Of a DNA stretch of 64,000 bases, positions 23,489-33,232 are shown one piece after another. The translations under genes and the position numbers were made by a program. Numbering within the stretch: the stretch's first letter is position 1; every line of letters starts with the position of its first letter. Source of the DNA: Xenorhabdus ehlersii (GTDB lineage Bacteria > Pseudomonadota > Gammaproteobacteria > Enterobacterales > Enterobacteriaceae); NCBI RefSeq assembly GCF_003610465.1, contig NZ_RAQI01000003.1, positions 62,001 to 126,000 of the forward strand, read 5' to 3'. The notes under the pieces are model-generated. The model was not told where the DNA came from. It saw only the letters and a program-made list of their open reading frames with translations, and searched no databases.

Positions 23489-23747
23489 GATTTGCCTGAA
23501 TTTAATACCATTTATACAATGTTTAATATTGAGATGCTTAATATCATGATGCGTGAATTGTGACAAACTCAATGGGATGAAATAGTTGTAACTAATTGAT
23601 TTATTTTAAAGGAAAGTCGCTTTCCTAAAGATTCTCAATTTTTAAAGGAATCACTTTAAGTTATTGAAAGTTTAATTGTTTTGTTTTGTGGCATTATATC
23701 TTATAATCCCAAGATAATTTTTTCATTAAGAACAGTACTGGATAGAA

Positions 23748-24281
23748 ATGAAAACGATAGAAGTTGATGAAGAACTTTACCGCTTTATTGCAAGCCAAAC
23801 TCTGCATATCGGTGAAAGTGCATCTGATATTTTACGGCGCATATTGAAGTTAGACGCCGGGCAGCCAGTACAAATTACAGAGCCTGCCAACGACCCTGCA
23901 CCTGTTGTTAAAACCCCTGTTGCCCGTTCCCGTGATGCTGTCCGTGTTATTCGTGAATTATTGCTTTCTGATGAATATGCTGAAAAGAAAAAATCTGTTG
24001 AACGTTTTATGCTGATCTTGTCGGCATTGTATAGCCTGAACAGCGAGAATTTTTCTAAAGCAACGGAAGCGATGCATGGCCGCACCCGTACCTATTTTGC
24101 CGGTGATGAGTACACCTTATTGGCTAGGGGTAAGCAAACTAAGCCACGTCATATTCCCGGTACACCTTTTTGGGTGATCACTAATACCAATACTGACCGT
24201 AAACGTAGCATGATTGAACATATTATGCAGGATATGAAGTTTCCGGCAAATTTGATTGAGAAAGTGTGTGGCACTATTTAA
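23748..24281 (+). CDS. seqA: SeqA, negative modulator of replication initiation
   Basis: Protein of 177 residues. It binds hemimethylated GATC sites, sequesters oriC after initiation and organises newly replicated DNA. The N-terminal oligomerisation segment (MKTIEVDEELYRFIASQT, then SASDILRRIL) and the C-terminal DNA-binding part (residues about 60-177, with HGRTRTYFAGDEYTLL and PGTPFWVITNTNT) are complete. It is followed by pgm at 93 bases, the usual enteric seqA-pgm operon. Confidence 0.97.
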   Translation: MKTIEVDEELYRFIASQTLHIGESASDILRRILKLDAGQPVQITEPANDPAPVVKTPVARSRDAVRVIRELLLSDEYAEKKKSVERFMLILSALYSLNSENFSKATEAMHGRTRTYFAGDEYTLLARGKQTKPRHIPGTPFWVITNTNTDRKRSMIEHIMQDMKFPANLIEKVCGTI

Positions 24282-24374
24282 TTCAGTTAGTTGCCCTACT
24301 ACTAATACAATCGCTTAGTTTATTAGTACTGCGCTGGCGATAAGTCAGTGCGGTTTCCCAGGAGAAATAATAAA

Positions 24375-26015
24375 GTGGCAATTCATCCAAGGGCAGGGCA
24401 GCTCGCCCAGCAGCATGATTTAATCAATATTGCTCAGCTCACTTCACAGTATTACACCTTACAACCACATCCTGAAAATCCAGCACATAAGGTCAAATTT
24501 GGTACTTCTGGCCATCGTGGCAGTTCTGGGCGTAGTAGTTTTAACGAAGCGCATATTCTGGCTATTTCGCAGGCGATTGTGGAAGTTCGTTCGCAACATG
24601 GGATTACTGGACCATGTTATGTGGGCAAAGATACCCATGCACTTTCAGAAGCGGCATTTATCTCCGTATTGGAGGTGTTAACGGCAAATGGTGTGGATGT
24701 AATTGTGCAGGAAAATAATGGGTTTACACCGACTCCTGCCATTTCTCATACCATCTTATGCCATAACCGTCAGGGAAAAAGTTCGGCTGATGGTATCGTG
24801 ATTACGCCATCCCACAACCCGCCAGAAGACGGTGGTATTAAATATAATCCGCCTAACGGCGGACCCGCCGATACCGATTTGACGGCAATCATTGAACAAC
24901 GTGCAAATGAATTATTGGCCGTTGGTCTCAATGGGATCAAGCGCCTGCCTTATGAACAGGTATTAAAAAGTGAATATCTGCATGCCCAGGATTTGATCGA
25001 TCCTTATGTCACTGCTCTGGGTGAAGTTGTGGATATGGCGGCGATCCAACAGGCAGGTTTAAAGATTGGTATTGATCCACTGGGCGGCTCAGGGATCGCC
25101 TATTGGCAGCGGATTGGGGAATATTACAATCTCGATCTGACACTGGTTAATGATAAGGTCGATCAGACATTCCGTTTTATGACATTGGATCATGATGGCG
25201 TGATCCGTATGGATTGTTCATCCCGTTGGGCGATGGCGGGGTTACTGGAGCTGCGTGGTAAATTTGATTTAGCCTTCGCCAATGATCCTGATTATGACCG
25301 TCATGGGATTATTACACCGGCTGGTTTGATGAATCCCAACCATTACTTAGCAACGGCTGTCGATTATCTATTCCGTCATCGTCCACAATGGCCGAAAAAT
25401 ATCGCAGTGGGTAAGACACTGGTTTCCAGCGCCATGATTGATCGTGTTGTAGCCGATCTGGGACGGGAATTAGTAGAAGTTCCCGTCGGTTTTAAATGGT
25501 TTGTGGATGGATTATATAAAGGCCAGTTGGGCTTTGGTGGAGAAGAAAGTGCCGGAGCATCTTTCTTGCGCTTTGATGGCACTCCGTGGTCAACCGATAA
25601 AGATGGTATCATTCTTTGCTTGTTGGCTGCTGAAATGACCGCAATGACTGGTGAAAATCCACAGCAACGTTACGATAAATTGGCGGCCAGATTTGGCACA
25701 CCAAGCTATAGCCGTATTCAGGCTCCAGCGACTCATCAGCAAAAAGCATTGCTGTCTAAATTATCACCGGAAATGGTCAAGGCCGACATATTGGCAGGTG
25801 ACCCGATTACTGCCCGTTTGACCACTGCATCGGGCAATGGTGCTTCCATTGGTGGCTTGAAAGTGATGAGTGACAATGGTTGGTTTGCTGCCCGTCCTTC
25901 TGGTACGGAAGAGGCCTATAAAATCTATTGCGAAAGCTTCCTTGGTGCGGAGCATCGTGAAAAAATTGAACAAGAGGCACAGGAAATCGTCAATCAGGTA
26001 TTTGCTGCGGGTTGA
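24375..26015 (+). CDS. pgm: Alpha-phosphoglucomutase
   Basis: Interconverts glucose 1-phosphate and glucose 6-phosphate in the cytoplasm, linking glycolysis with glycogen and UDP-glucose synthesis. The catalytic phosphoserine loop [11 protein letters not shown], the metal-binding loop [12 protein letters not shown], the sugar-binding loop GEESAGASF and the phosphate-binding ARPSGTE are all present. The GTG at 24375, with AGGAG at 24359-24363, gives 546 residues, the same as E. coli Pgm, and aligns with its N-terminus (VAIHPRAGQ); the ATG at 24348 would add nine unrelated residues. Second gene of the seqA operon. Confidence 0.96.
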   Translation: MAIHPRAGQLAQQHDLINIAQLTSQYYTLQPHPENPAHKVKFGTSGHRGSSGRSSFNEAHILAISQAIVEVRSQHGITGPCYVGKDTHALSEAAFISVLEVLTANGVDVIVQENNGFTPTPAISHTILCHNRQGKSSADGIVITPSHNPPEDGGIKYNPPNGGPADTDLTAIIEQRANELLAVGLNGIKRLPYEQVLKSEYLHAQDLIDPYVTALGEVVDMAAIQQAGLKIGIDPLGGSGIAYWQRIGEYYNLDLTLVNDKVDQTFRFMTLDHDGVIRMDCSSRWAMAGLLELRGKFDLAFANDPDYDRHGIITPAGLMNPNHYLATAVDYLFRHRPQWPKNIAVGKTLVSSAMIDRVVADLGRELVEVPVGFKWFVDGLYKGQLGFGGEESAGASFLRFDGTPWSTDKDGIILCLLAAEMTAMTGENPQQRYDKLAARFGTPSYSRIQAPATHQQKALLSKLSPEMVKADILAGDPITARLTTASGNGASIGGLKVMSDNGWFAARPSGTEEAYKIYCESFLGAEHREKIEQEAQEIVNQVFAAG

Positions 26016-26044
26016 TTGGTTTCTATTTCTGGCTGGAAAAACAC

Positions 26045-26078
26045 AAGCCGTAGCAGTTGCTGCGGCTTCTTTGCTTTT
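26045..26078 (+). terminator. Rho-independent terminator after pgm
   Basis: A 10-bp stem (26045-26054 with 26059-26068, one G-T pair) around loop AGTT is followed by CTTTGCTTTT. It abuts the stop of the convergent EamA gene and may serve both directions. Confidence 0.8.
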
Positions 26079-26505
26079 ATCCCAAAGCAACCATCAAAGC
26101 GCCTATGGCAATCAGTACGACGCCAGCGGAAGTCACCAGAGAAATTTTCTCGCCAAATAGAATTACCGCCAGAACGACGGCAAATACCACGCTCAATTTA
26201 TCGATAGGAGCAACCTGGGAAACATTACCATGTTTGATCGCTAAAAAATAGAATAGCCAAGAGAGGGCTCCGGCAAGACCACTTAATAGGATAAACAGCA
26301 GCGCCTTACGATTGGCAAGAATTTCACTGATAAGAGTCAATTTTCCCTGCACAGCGACAACGCCAACCAGAAACAGTGCCATAATGACAGCACGAATAGC
26401 GGTTGCCGTATTGGCATCCAAATTTTGCAACCCAATTTTTCCAAAGATAGCCACCAGCGCTGCTGTTAGTGCGGAGAGTAAGGCATAAATCAGCCATGTA
26501 CTCAT
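26077..26505 (-). CDS. Small EamA/DMT-family permease
   Basis: Predicted inner-membrane protein of 142 residues with about five transmembrane segments, corresponding to one half of a ten-helix drug/metabolite transporter of the EamA type. It must dimerise or pair with another subunit to form a full transporter. Substrate unknown. The ATG at 26505 (MSTWLIYALL), with AGGA upstream, is preferred to the in-frame TTG at 26511. It is convergent with pgm and stands alone. Confidence 0.8.
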   Translation of the reverse strand: MSTWLIYALLSALTAALVAIFGKIGLQNLDANTATAIRAVIMALFLVGVVAVQGKLTLISEILANRKALLFILLSGLAGALSWLFYFLAIKHGNVSQVAPIDKLSVVFAVVLAVILFGEKISLVTSAGVVLIAIGALMVALG

Positions 26506-26903
26506 ATTCAATGAATCCTGTGTTTGATATTAACGTGTTTGTATCAGAGGAGTGAATCATAGGCTAATTTTGTTGATCTGAATATATAGAATTCCATTAA
26601 AATGCTAAAAATTTTTATGCGCTTTATTCTTCGAATGGCTGCAACTTTTAATTATGTGAAAGTACCATTAATTAAAGATCGCCCAAAGAGTTGTAAATTA
26701 ATCCATGCAAAAAAGCAGACCAAGTTTTTTTGCAAAATGCCTTTTATGATGAACATCACAGAAAGTAACTCATCCTTTATTCTCCTCCTGATATTTATTA
26801 ATAAAGGATGAGGTGAACTTATCTAATACAATGTTTAATCATTATTTTCATTTTATTAAAAATAAAATAGTTGATGTGATCTTTCTATTAAAAAGGTTTG
26901 ACT
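26506..26903. promoter_or_regulatory. Gap before the pullulanase gene
   Basis: About 400 AT-rich bases between divergent genes. An open frame of 69 codons at 26602-26811 has no ribosome site or recognisable similarity and is not called. The gap contains a perfect 13-bp inverted repeat: 26769-26781 (CTCATCCTTTATT) against 26800-26812. It is a candidate operator or leader hairpin for the downstream gene. Confidence 0.5.
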
Positions 26904-29834
26904 ATGAAATCTGACTTTTGGAGAAAGGTTTATCTTATTGTATTCGGCAGCTTATTCATTTTATCACTGACAAGTTGCGTACAAGATAGCGATATACAAA
27001 ATAAAAATCATTCGCTCAAAACCCAGGAGGAACTGATGGCACCTAGTTTGAAGCAAATATCTGGTAGTGAACAAATCTACCGTTGTCATTCTGAGTCAGA
27101 AATTTCTCAAGCTTCCGCACATTGGGTTGATCGACAAACATTATTATGGTCAGGTGGGGCAGGCCAGCCTATTGTTCGCTTATACTACAATCACGACACT
27201 AAGGTAAAGTCCAATGACCAAGGTTATTTTACCGATAAGTATCTGGCGTTAACACCGACAAACTTAAATCAAGAAACAGCGAGGAGATTTCCTCATCTGG
27301 CAAAATGGGCAGTATTCCGTCTACCAGAAGGAACAGATATTGATCTTCTTCTGACCGGAGATTTGGTGGCTTTGGCTGCTAATGAGCAAGGTTTGCTAAT
27401 ATCAGCAACTCAAGTACAAACGGCGGGTGTGTTGGATGATCGTTTCGCTGATGCTGCTGATAAGCTGGAATATGGGGCACGGATAAACGATAAGGGGGTG
27501 ATTTTCCGCTTATGGGCACCAACTGCCCAAGAGGTGGACTTGGTTCTTTATAATCAAGATAAGCAAATTATCGCCAATTATACAATGGAACGCGATACCG
27601 CGAGTGGCTCTTGGTCATGGCAAGGCGATAAGAAATTGATTGGTGCTTACTATCGTTATGCCTTAAAAGTCTACCATCCATCTTCCCGTAATGTGGAACG
27701 TTATGAAGTTACCGATCCCTATTCTTATAGTCTGTCCACTAATTCAGAATATAGCCAGATTGTTAATTTGGATGATACATCCTTAAAACCACAAAACTGG
27801 GATAACCTGTTGACGCCACGCCCGCAAAATACACCAATGGATATTGCCAGCATGGCTATCTATGAAGCACATATTCGTGATCTTTCCGTTGCAGACAGCA
27901 CGATACCAGCAGCCTGGCGTGGTAAATATCTGGCTCTGACTGACAAGAATAGCGATATGTTCAAGCATCTTAAGGCATTGAGTCAGGCGGGAATGACTCA
28001 TATAGAGTTATTGCCTGTGTTTGATATCGCTTCCATTAATGAATTTAGCCATCAGGTGGCTGATCTTGATCACCCTTTTAAACGTCTATGTCAGGTCAAT
28101 CCAATGGTGAAAAATAGCCGTTTTGCGGGTTATTGCCATAGCTCATTGACTGTACGGGAGGTTTTGCAGCAATTGCGGTTTGATGACAACATCAATAATC
28201 CGCAGGTACAAGAATTAAATACGATGGTGGCAAAGACGGATTCCTATAACTGGGGCTACGATCCGTTTCACTATTCAGTACCGGAAGGTTCTTATGCCAC
28301 TGATCCAGAAGGTTCCAGTCGCATAAAAGAGTTTCGCTCTATGATACAGGCTATCAAACAGCAATTGAGTATGAATGTGATCATGGATGTTGTCTATAAC
28401 CATACCGATGCGGCAGGCTCTGCGTCCCGAACGTCAGTGTTGGATAAGATCGTGCCTTGGTATTACCACCGTTTAGATGAAATAACAGGCAATGTTGAAA
28501 ATAATACCTGTTGTGCTGACACTGCGCCTGAACACCGTATGTTTGCCAAACTGATTGAAGACTCACTGGTAACCTGGGTTAAAGATTATAAGATAGATGC
28601 ATTTCGGTTCGATTTAATGGGTTATCACCCCAAAGCGCAAATTATATCGGCACTAGAAAAAGTACGAACTATTAACCCATCGATCTACTTTTTCGGCGAG
28701 GGCTGGAATTCTGGGCAGGATGATCGGTTTGAAACCGCATCACAAGTTAATCTTAAAGGGAGTGGTATTGGGACTTTCTCTGATCGGTTACGAGATGCGG
28801 TACGTGGTGGCGGGCCTTTTGATGTTGCCGATAGTATTCGCAGTAATCAGGGAGTAGGCAATGGTGCCGAAATATTACCCAACGAAATTTCTGACTTAGA
28901 TACAGATCAAGTTCATCATTTATGGGATCTGGTACGTCTTGGCATGGCTGGTAATTTGGCGGATTTCGTCATGATCGATAAAGATGGAGAGGTAAAAACA
29001 GGCAGGGAAATTGATTATAAGGGTACTGCTGCGGGTTATGCATTAGATCCCATTGAAGTACTGAATTATGTATCTAAGCACGACAATCAAACATTGTGGG
29101 ATATTATTAGCTACAAAGCTGCCCAAGAGGCGGATTTGGTGACGAGGGTTCGTATGCAGGCGCTCTCTCTTGCAACGGTATTCCTTGGGCAAGGTTTGGC
29201 TTTTGATCAACAAGGGTCAGAATTATTGCGTTCAAAATCATTTACCCGTGATTCTTATGATGCTGGCGATTGGTTTAATCGTGTTAGCTATGACTATAAA
29301 GACAATAATTATGACGTGGGACTACCTGAACGTGATAATGACGGCAAAAATTATCCACTGATTAGTCGGGTGAAAAATCAGGTGGAAAAACCAGGCCAAA
29401 ATGAATTATTACAGATGATGGCGTTTTATCAGGAGCTATTGCGTTTACGTCAATTTTCACCACTGATGACACTTGGCGATGGTGTTGCTGTCAAGCAGCG
29501 TGTTGATTTCGTTAATGTTGGTTCTCATCAGCAACTTGGTTTACTGGTCATGACGATTGATGATGGCAATATGACGTCGGGTGATCGTGATTGGCGGTTT
29601 GATGGTTTAGTCGTCGTCATTAATGCTGCACCTTGGTCGGTAACTGTCAACGAGCTTAATGTCGAAGGGCTGAAATTAAATGATATTCAACGTGAATTAG
29701 GCGAAGCATCTTTGGCGGCGGGAATACAAATAACAGAAAATGGTGAGGTAATCATGCCTGCATGGTCAGCAGCCGTGTTGGTTCTGCCACAAGAAGGAAT
29801 TCGTGGAACAGGTTTGCCTGTTCGTAAGAAGTAA
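26904..29834 (+). CDS. pulA: Pullulanase-type alpha-1,6-glucosidase, lipoprotein
   Basis: Debranching glycoside hydrolase (GH13, pullulanase type) of 976 residues that cleaves alpha-1,6 links in pullulan, starch or glycogen. The N-terminus is a lipoprotein signal with lipobox LTSC; valine at +2 predicts outer-membrane sorting. Then come a PulA N2-like domain (about 45-190), a CBM48 domain (about 195-300, GVIFRLWAPTA) and the catalytic barrel: MDVVYNHT (region I), DAFRFDLMG with nucleophile Asp570, GEGWN with acid/base Glu599, and SKHDNQT with Asp727. It is shorter than Klebsiella PulA (about 1,090), probably lacking the N-terminal CBM41. ATG 26904 follows AAAAGG; the TTG at 26898 is less likely. 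No type II secretion genes are nearby. Confidence 0.92.
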   Translation: MKSDFWRKVYLIVFGSLFILSLTSCVQDSDIQNKNHSLKTQEELMAPSLKQISGSEQIYRCHSESEISQASAHWVDRQTLLWSGGAGQPIVRLYYNHDTKVKSNDQGYFTDKYLALTPTNLNQETARRFPHLAKWAVFRLPEGTDIDLLLTGDLVALAANEQGLLISATQVQTAGVLDDRFADAADKLEYGARINDKGVIFRLWAPTAQEVDLVLYNQDKQIIANYTMERDTASGSWSWQGDKKLIGAYYRYALKVYHPSSRNVERYEVTDPYSYSLSTNSEYSQIVNLDDTSLKPQNWDNLLTPRPQNTPMDIASMAIYEAHIRDLSVADSTIPAAWRGKYLALTDKNSDMFKHLKALSQAGMTHIELLPVFDIASINEFSHQVADLDHPFKRLCQVNPMVKNSRFAGYCHSSLTVREVLQQLRFDDNINNPQVQELNTMVAKTDSYNWGYDPFHYSVPEGSYATDPEGSSRIKEFRSMIQAIKQQLSMNVIMDVVYNHTDAAGSASRTSVLDKIVPWYYHRLDEITGNVENNTCCADTAPEHRMFAKLIEDSLVTWVKDYKIDAFRFDLMGYHPKAQIISALEKVRTINPSIYFFGEGWNSGQDDRFETASQVNLKGSGIGTFSDRLRDAVRGGGPFDVADSIRSNQGVGNGAEILPNEISDLDTDQVHHLWDLVRLGMAGNLADFVMIDKDGEVKTGREIDYKGTAAGYALDPIEVLNYVSKHDNQTLWDIISYKAAQEADLVTRVRMQALSLATVFLGQGLAFDQQGSELLRSKSFTRDSYDAGDWFNRVSYDYKDNNYDVGLPERDNDGKNYPLISRVKNQVEKPGQNELLQMMAFYQELLRLRQFSPLMTLGDGVAVKQRVDFVNVGSHQQLGLLVMTIDDGNMTSGDRDWRFDGLVVVINAAPWSVTVNELNVEGLKLNDIQRELGEASLAAGIQITENGEVIMPAWSAAVLVLPQEGIRGTGLPVRKK

Positions 29835-29861
29835 CGAAATCAGGTATGGTATTTGAGTAAT

Positions 29862-29890
29862 TGAGTTTTGGGGCGGACTCATTTTTATTT
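29862..29890 (+). terminator. Terminator after pulA
   Basis: TGAGT (29862-29866) and ACTCA (29877-29881) form a short stem followed by TTTTTATTT. It overlaps the stop codon of the convergent kdpD. Confidence 0.6.
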
Positions 29891-32591
29891 ACATCTTATT
29901 GAGAGCATTTTCAATTTTTGGTGGCTCTTCCAACGGCAGAAGAAAATGAAAACTGATCCCGCCTTTTTTATTGTTAGCCACCCATATTCTTCCACCGTGG
30001 ATTTCAATAATGGAGCGACAGATCGCCAAATCTAATCCGACACCAGGGATAGTCGCTTCTTTGCTGGCGCGTGAGAACTTATCAAAAATAAGCTTTTCTT
30101 GCCTTTGTGGAATTCCTGTGCCTGCATCCCAAATTTCAATATGTATCTGTTTTTTTTCTATTGTGGCTTGTATACCCAAGGGAGTTTGTTCATTGGTGTA
30201 TTCAATGGCATTTTCCAGCAGGTTGATAAAAACACGTTCCAGTAAGGCGGCATCACAGTGCAGCAATAAATCATTAGGTAAAGAAAGTTCTACAGTATAG
30301 CGATTGAGGGTATGTTCCAGAGAGTGCAAGGCATTGCCGACAATGTCTTCCAGTGGATACCATTCAAGATTAAGCTGAATGCCACCTGATTGCAGTCGTG
30401 CCATATCAAGCAGGTTATTGACCAGTCGCGAAAGACTGAGAATTTGTTGGCGAATTTGGTTAACTTGCTGGGTATGGGGTGAACTTTCTGTCGATAAATC
30501 CAACATCAGTATTTCAGCCTGCCCGAATAGTACGGTCAACGGAGTAAGCAAGTCGTGAGATAGTGCTGCCAGTAATGAATTACGCAGCTGCTCCCGCTCA
30601 GTTTCTAACCTGGCAGATTCTGCACTGCGGGTAAGGTGCAGGCGTTCCAGCGCATTGGCAATGAGTCCCGTGAAGATTTGTAATAGCCGCTGTTGTTCCG
30701 GTACTAGTAACTGGCGCTGGTTAGGGGATTCAATAGCCAGAACGGCAAAAACCTGCGAGGGCGTAGCGATAGGCAATAATTGATAAGGGACACCCGGTAA
30801 TGTATCAGTACCAGCTCCCGCAGGTTGTTTTTTCTCAAAACACCATTTGGCGATCGCTTCATCGATCTGCATTTGACCACCATTATGGGATTTAACTTGA
30901 TATAAATGTCGGTTGCTATCTGGCAGCAGCAGACCCGTTTTTGCCTGAAAGCTATCGGAGAGAAAGTGATAGCTGATACGGGCTACGTCTTCTTCGTTCA
31001 GAACTTTGCTCAGTGTCCGAGTTATTTCATATAAGTGCCGTGTTCGTTGTTCGCGATAACGGGCTACTCTGGCTTGATAGCGTATACCTGCGGTAAGGTT
31101 TCCAACAACTGCCCCGACAATCAGCATTACAACCAGTGTGAGCAGATATTGTATGTTTTTGACTTCCAATGACCAACGTGGTTGGACAAAGAAAAGATCA
31201 AAACTGATGACATTGACAAAAGCAGCAAAGACAGATGGCCAACGACCATAAAACAGCGCGATGATGACAACACCGAGCAGGTAGAGCGCCACCAGGTTGG
31301 CTTTATCAAGGGTCAGTAAGAAGGTTCGGGAAAAGAGGGTAATCAGGGCACAGAGTACAATAGCCATCAAAAAACCCTGAATCGGGACTCGCCATTTATC
31401 ATTGAATGTTCGGTTATCTTTTGGCTCTTTGTCTCCGTGTTTTTTATCTTCCAACGCGACAATAATCAAATCCAAATCAGGGCCGAGTTTTCCCAGACGC
31501 TCTGAAAAGTCACGATACCATTTAAAGCCGAGAAAATTTACCTGTGAATTGTAATAGCGGCCAATAAGGATTTTACCCAAGTTATGTTCTCTGGCGTAGC
31601 GCAGGATGGCTTTTTCTTCATCAGAATCGGAGAGTGTTGCGGTTTCAGCGCCCAGATCTTGTGCTAACTTTAAGGCTTGCAAAATGGTACGTCGTTTACC
31701 TTCTGGCAATCGATGTAGTTTGGGGGTTTCAACGTAAACAGCATGCCAGGTACAGTTGAGTTTTGCTGCCAGGCGAGCGGCTTTTCGAATCAGTTTTTCA
31801 TTGCCGGCGTTGTAGCCAATACACAGCAGTAAATTCTCTTGTGTATGCCATACGGGTTCTTTTCCTCGAGTATCACGAAAAGCACGCATTTGGTCATCTA
31901 CGCGATCTGCTGTGCGACGCAGGGCCAATTCACGCAGAGCAATCAGGTTCCCTTTGCGGAAAAAATGTTCAATGGCACGCTCTGCCTGACCTGAAATATA
32001 AACCTTGCCGTCATTGAGCCGTTGACGCAGATCATCAGGCGGAAGATCGACCAGAACCACATCATCGGCCTGATCAAATATATGGTCAGGAACGGTTTCC
32101 CGTACGCGAATACCGGTAATACCGCCGACAATATCATTCAAACTTTCCAAATGTTGCACGTTGATGGTTGTCAGTACATCAATGCCAGCTTCCAGTAATT
32201 CTTCGACATCTTGCCAGCGCTTCGGGTGGCGGCAACCTTTAGGGTTACTGAATGCCAGTTCATCCATCAGAATAATGGCCGGATGGCGGGCAAGGGCGGC
32301 ATCAATATCAAATGCCGCTATCCTGCGTTCATTATGGCGGAAATATTTTGCGGGTAATTGGGGTAACCCTTCCAGTAGGGCTGCGGTTTCTTGTCGATCA
32401 TGGGTTTCAACAACACCGACAATGACATCTAACCCTTGCGCCAGCAGTCGTTGAGCTTCTTGCAGCATGGCATACGTTTTGCCGACCCCCGCACAAGCAC
32501 CAAAAAATATTTTTAGTTTGCCACGTGGTTTTTCGTTTGCCAGTGTCAGTAATTCATCAGGATCAGGGCGATGTAGTTCATTTTGTTCCAT
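29889..32591 (-). CDS. kdpD: KdpD potassium/turgor sensor kinase with altered kinase motifs
   Basis: Inner-membrane sensor kinase of 900 residues (E. coli 894). N-terminal KdpD domain with Walker A GACAGVGKTYAM and RHPKRWQDVEELLEAG, a USP-like domain (about 250-375), four transmembrane helices (about 400-500), GAF-like region and C-terminal kinase. The H-box reads SHDLLTPLTVL: phosphoacceptor His679 is present, but the usual Arg three residues later is Leu682. The G2 box reads GVGLDLAI: the second glycine is Asp854. Both differ from E. coli by one base. kdpE, which normally overlaps the 3' end, is missing; the convergent pulA ends 54 bases away. KdpD overlaps KdpC by 14 bases. Length and all domains are otherwise intact. 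Confidence 0.93.
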   Translation of the reverse strand: MEQNELHRPDPDELLTLANEKPRGKLKIFFGACAGVGKTYAMLQEAQRLLAQGLDVIVGVVETHDRQETAALLEGLPQLPAKYFRHNERRIAAFDIDAALARHPAIILMDELAFSNPKGCRHPKRWQDVEELLEAGIDVLTTINVQHLESLNDIVGGITGIRVRETVPDHIFDQADDVVLVDLPPDDLRQRLNDGKVYISGQAERAIEHFFRKGNLIALRELALRRTADRVDDQMRAFRDTRGKEPVWHTQENLLLCIGYNAGNEKLIRKAARLAAKLNCTWHAVYVETPKLHRLPEGKRRTILQALKLAQDLGAETATLSDSDEEKAILRYAREHNLGKILIGRYYNSQVNFLGFKWYRDFSERLGKLGPDLDLIIVALEDKKHGDKEPKDNRTFNDKWRVPIQGFLMAIVLCALITLFSRTFLLTLDKANLVALYLLGVVIIALFYGRWPSVFAAFVNVISFDLFFVQPRWSLEVKNIQYLLTLVVMLIVGAVVGNLTAGIRYQARVARYREQRTRHLYEITRTLSKVLNEEDVARISYHFLSDSFQAKTGLLLPDSNRHLYQVKSHNGGQMQIDEAIAKWCFEKKQPAGAGTDTLPGVPYQLLPIATPSQVFAVLAIESPNQRQLLVPEQQRLLQIFTGLIANALERLHLTRSAESARLETEREQLRNSLLAALSHDLLTPLTVLFGQAEILMLDLSTESSPHTQQVNQIRQQILSLSRLVNNLLDMARLQSGGIQLNLEWYPLEDIVGNALHSLEHTLNRYTVELSLPNDLLLHCDAALLERVFINLLENAIEYTNEQTPLGIQATIEKKQIHIEIWDAGTGIPQRQEKLIFDKFSRASKEATIPGVGLDLAICRSIIEIHGGRIWVANNKKGGISFHFLLPLEEPPKIENALNKM

Positions 32592-33177
32592 ATCTTAATC
32601 TGCCTTTTTGGTTCAGATTATCCAACGCCAGATTCAGTTCCAGTACATTGACTATGGGCTGCCCCATATATTCCAGCAGGGGATATTGAATATGTTGCTC
32701 AATGAGCTTATGGATGATTGCAAGTGGCATATGACGGGCTATCGCCACTCGTTGTGCCTGGAATTCAGCCGCTTCAGGGGATATATGGGGATCGAGCCCA
32801 CTACCCGATGCCATGATTAAATCAACAGGGATTGGAGAATTTTCGGGATAGTTAAATAAACGTACCTGGATAATGTGTTGGTGTATTTTACTGCTCAATG
32901 CAGGGTTGGTTATAGCAAGATTACTGCCTCCAGATGACAGGGTGTTGTACGGTTTTTCGGCTGTCATAGAAGGTCGCCCATGAAAATAGATGGCTTTGGT
33001 AAAATTTTGACCAATTAATTCAGAGCCAATCCATTTTCCATTCTGCTCTATTAGCGAGCCTTTAGCTTGATGGGGAAATAAAAATTCTGATATTCCCGTC
33101 ACCAGTAGTGGATAGGCAATCCCCGTGACTAAGCTAAGAAATACCAGCAGAACAATGGAAGAACGTAACCAGATCAT
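32578..33177 (-). CDS. kdpC: KdpC subunit of the high-affinity potassium ATPase
   Basis: Single-span membrane subunit of 199 residues (E. coli 190) that stabilises the KdpFABC complex and assists ATP binding by KdpB. One N-terminal transmembrane helix (about 7-28) is followed by a periplasmic domain with the family motifs YFHGRPS, SGGSNLA and ASGSGLDPHISPEAA. AAGGTGA precedes the ATG. It lies 55 bases after kdpB and overlaps kdpD. Confidence 0.95.
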   Translation of the reverse strand: MIWLRSSIVLLVFLSLVTGIAYPLLVTGISEFLFPHQAKGSLIEQNGKWIGSELIGQNFTKAIYFHGRPSMTAEKPYNTLSSGGSNLAITNPALSSKIHQHIIQVRLFNYPENSPIPVDLIMASGSGLDPHISPEAAEFQAQRVAIARHMPLAIIHKLIEQHIQYPLLEYMGQPIVNVLELNLALDNLNQKGRLRYGTK

Positions 33178-33232
33178 TTTTCATCACCTTATTTGAAGCC
33201 CGATTTTTAAATACGCTGTAGTGAAAAGATCG

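Noticed and set aside
24348..24374. Upstream ATG start for pgm
   Set aside because: The nine added residues (MRFPRRNNK) have no family support, and AGGAG is placed for the GTG at 24375.
26602..26811. Open frame of 69 codons between the EamA gene and pulA
   Set aside because: No ribosome site, odd composition, overlaps the 13-bp inverted repeat and has no recognisable similarity.
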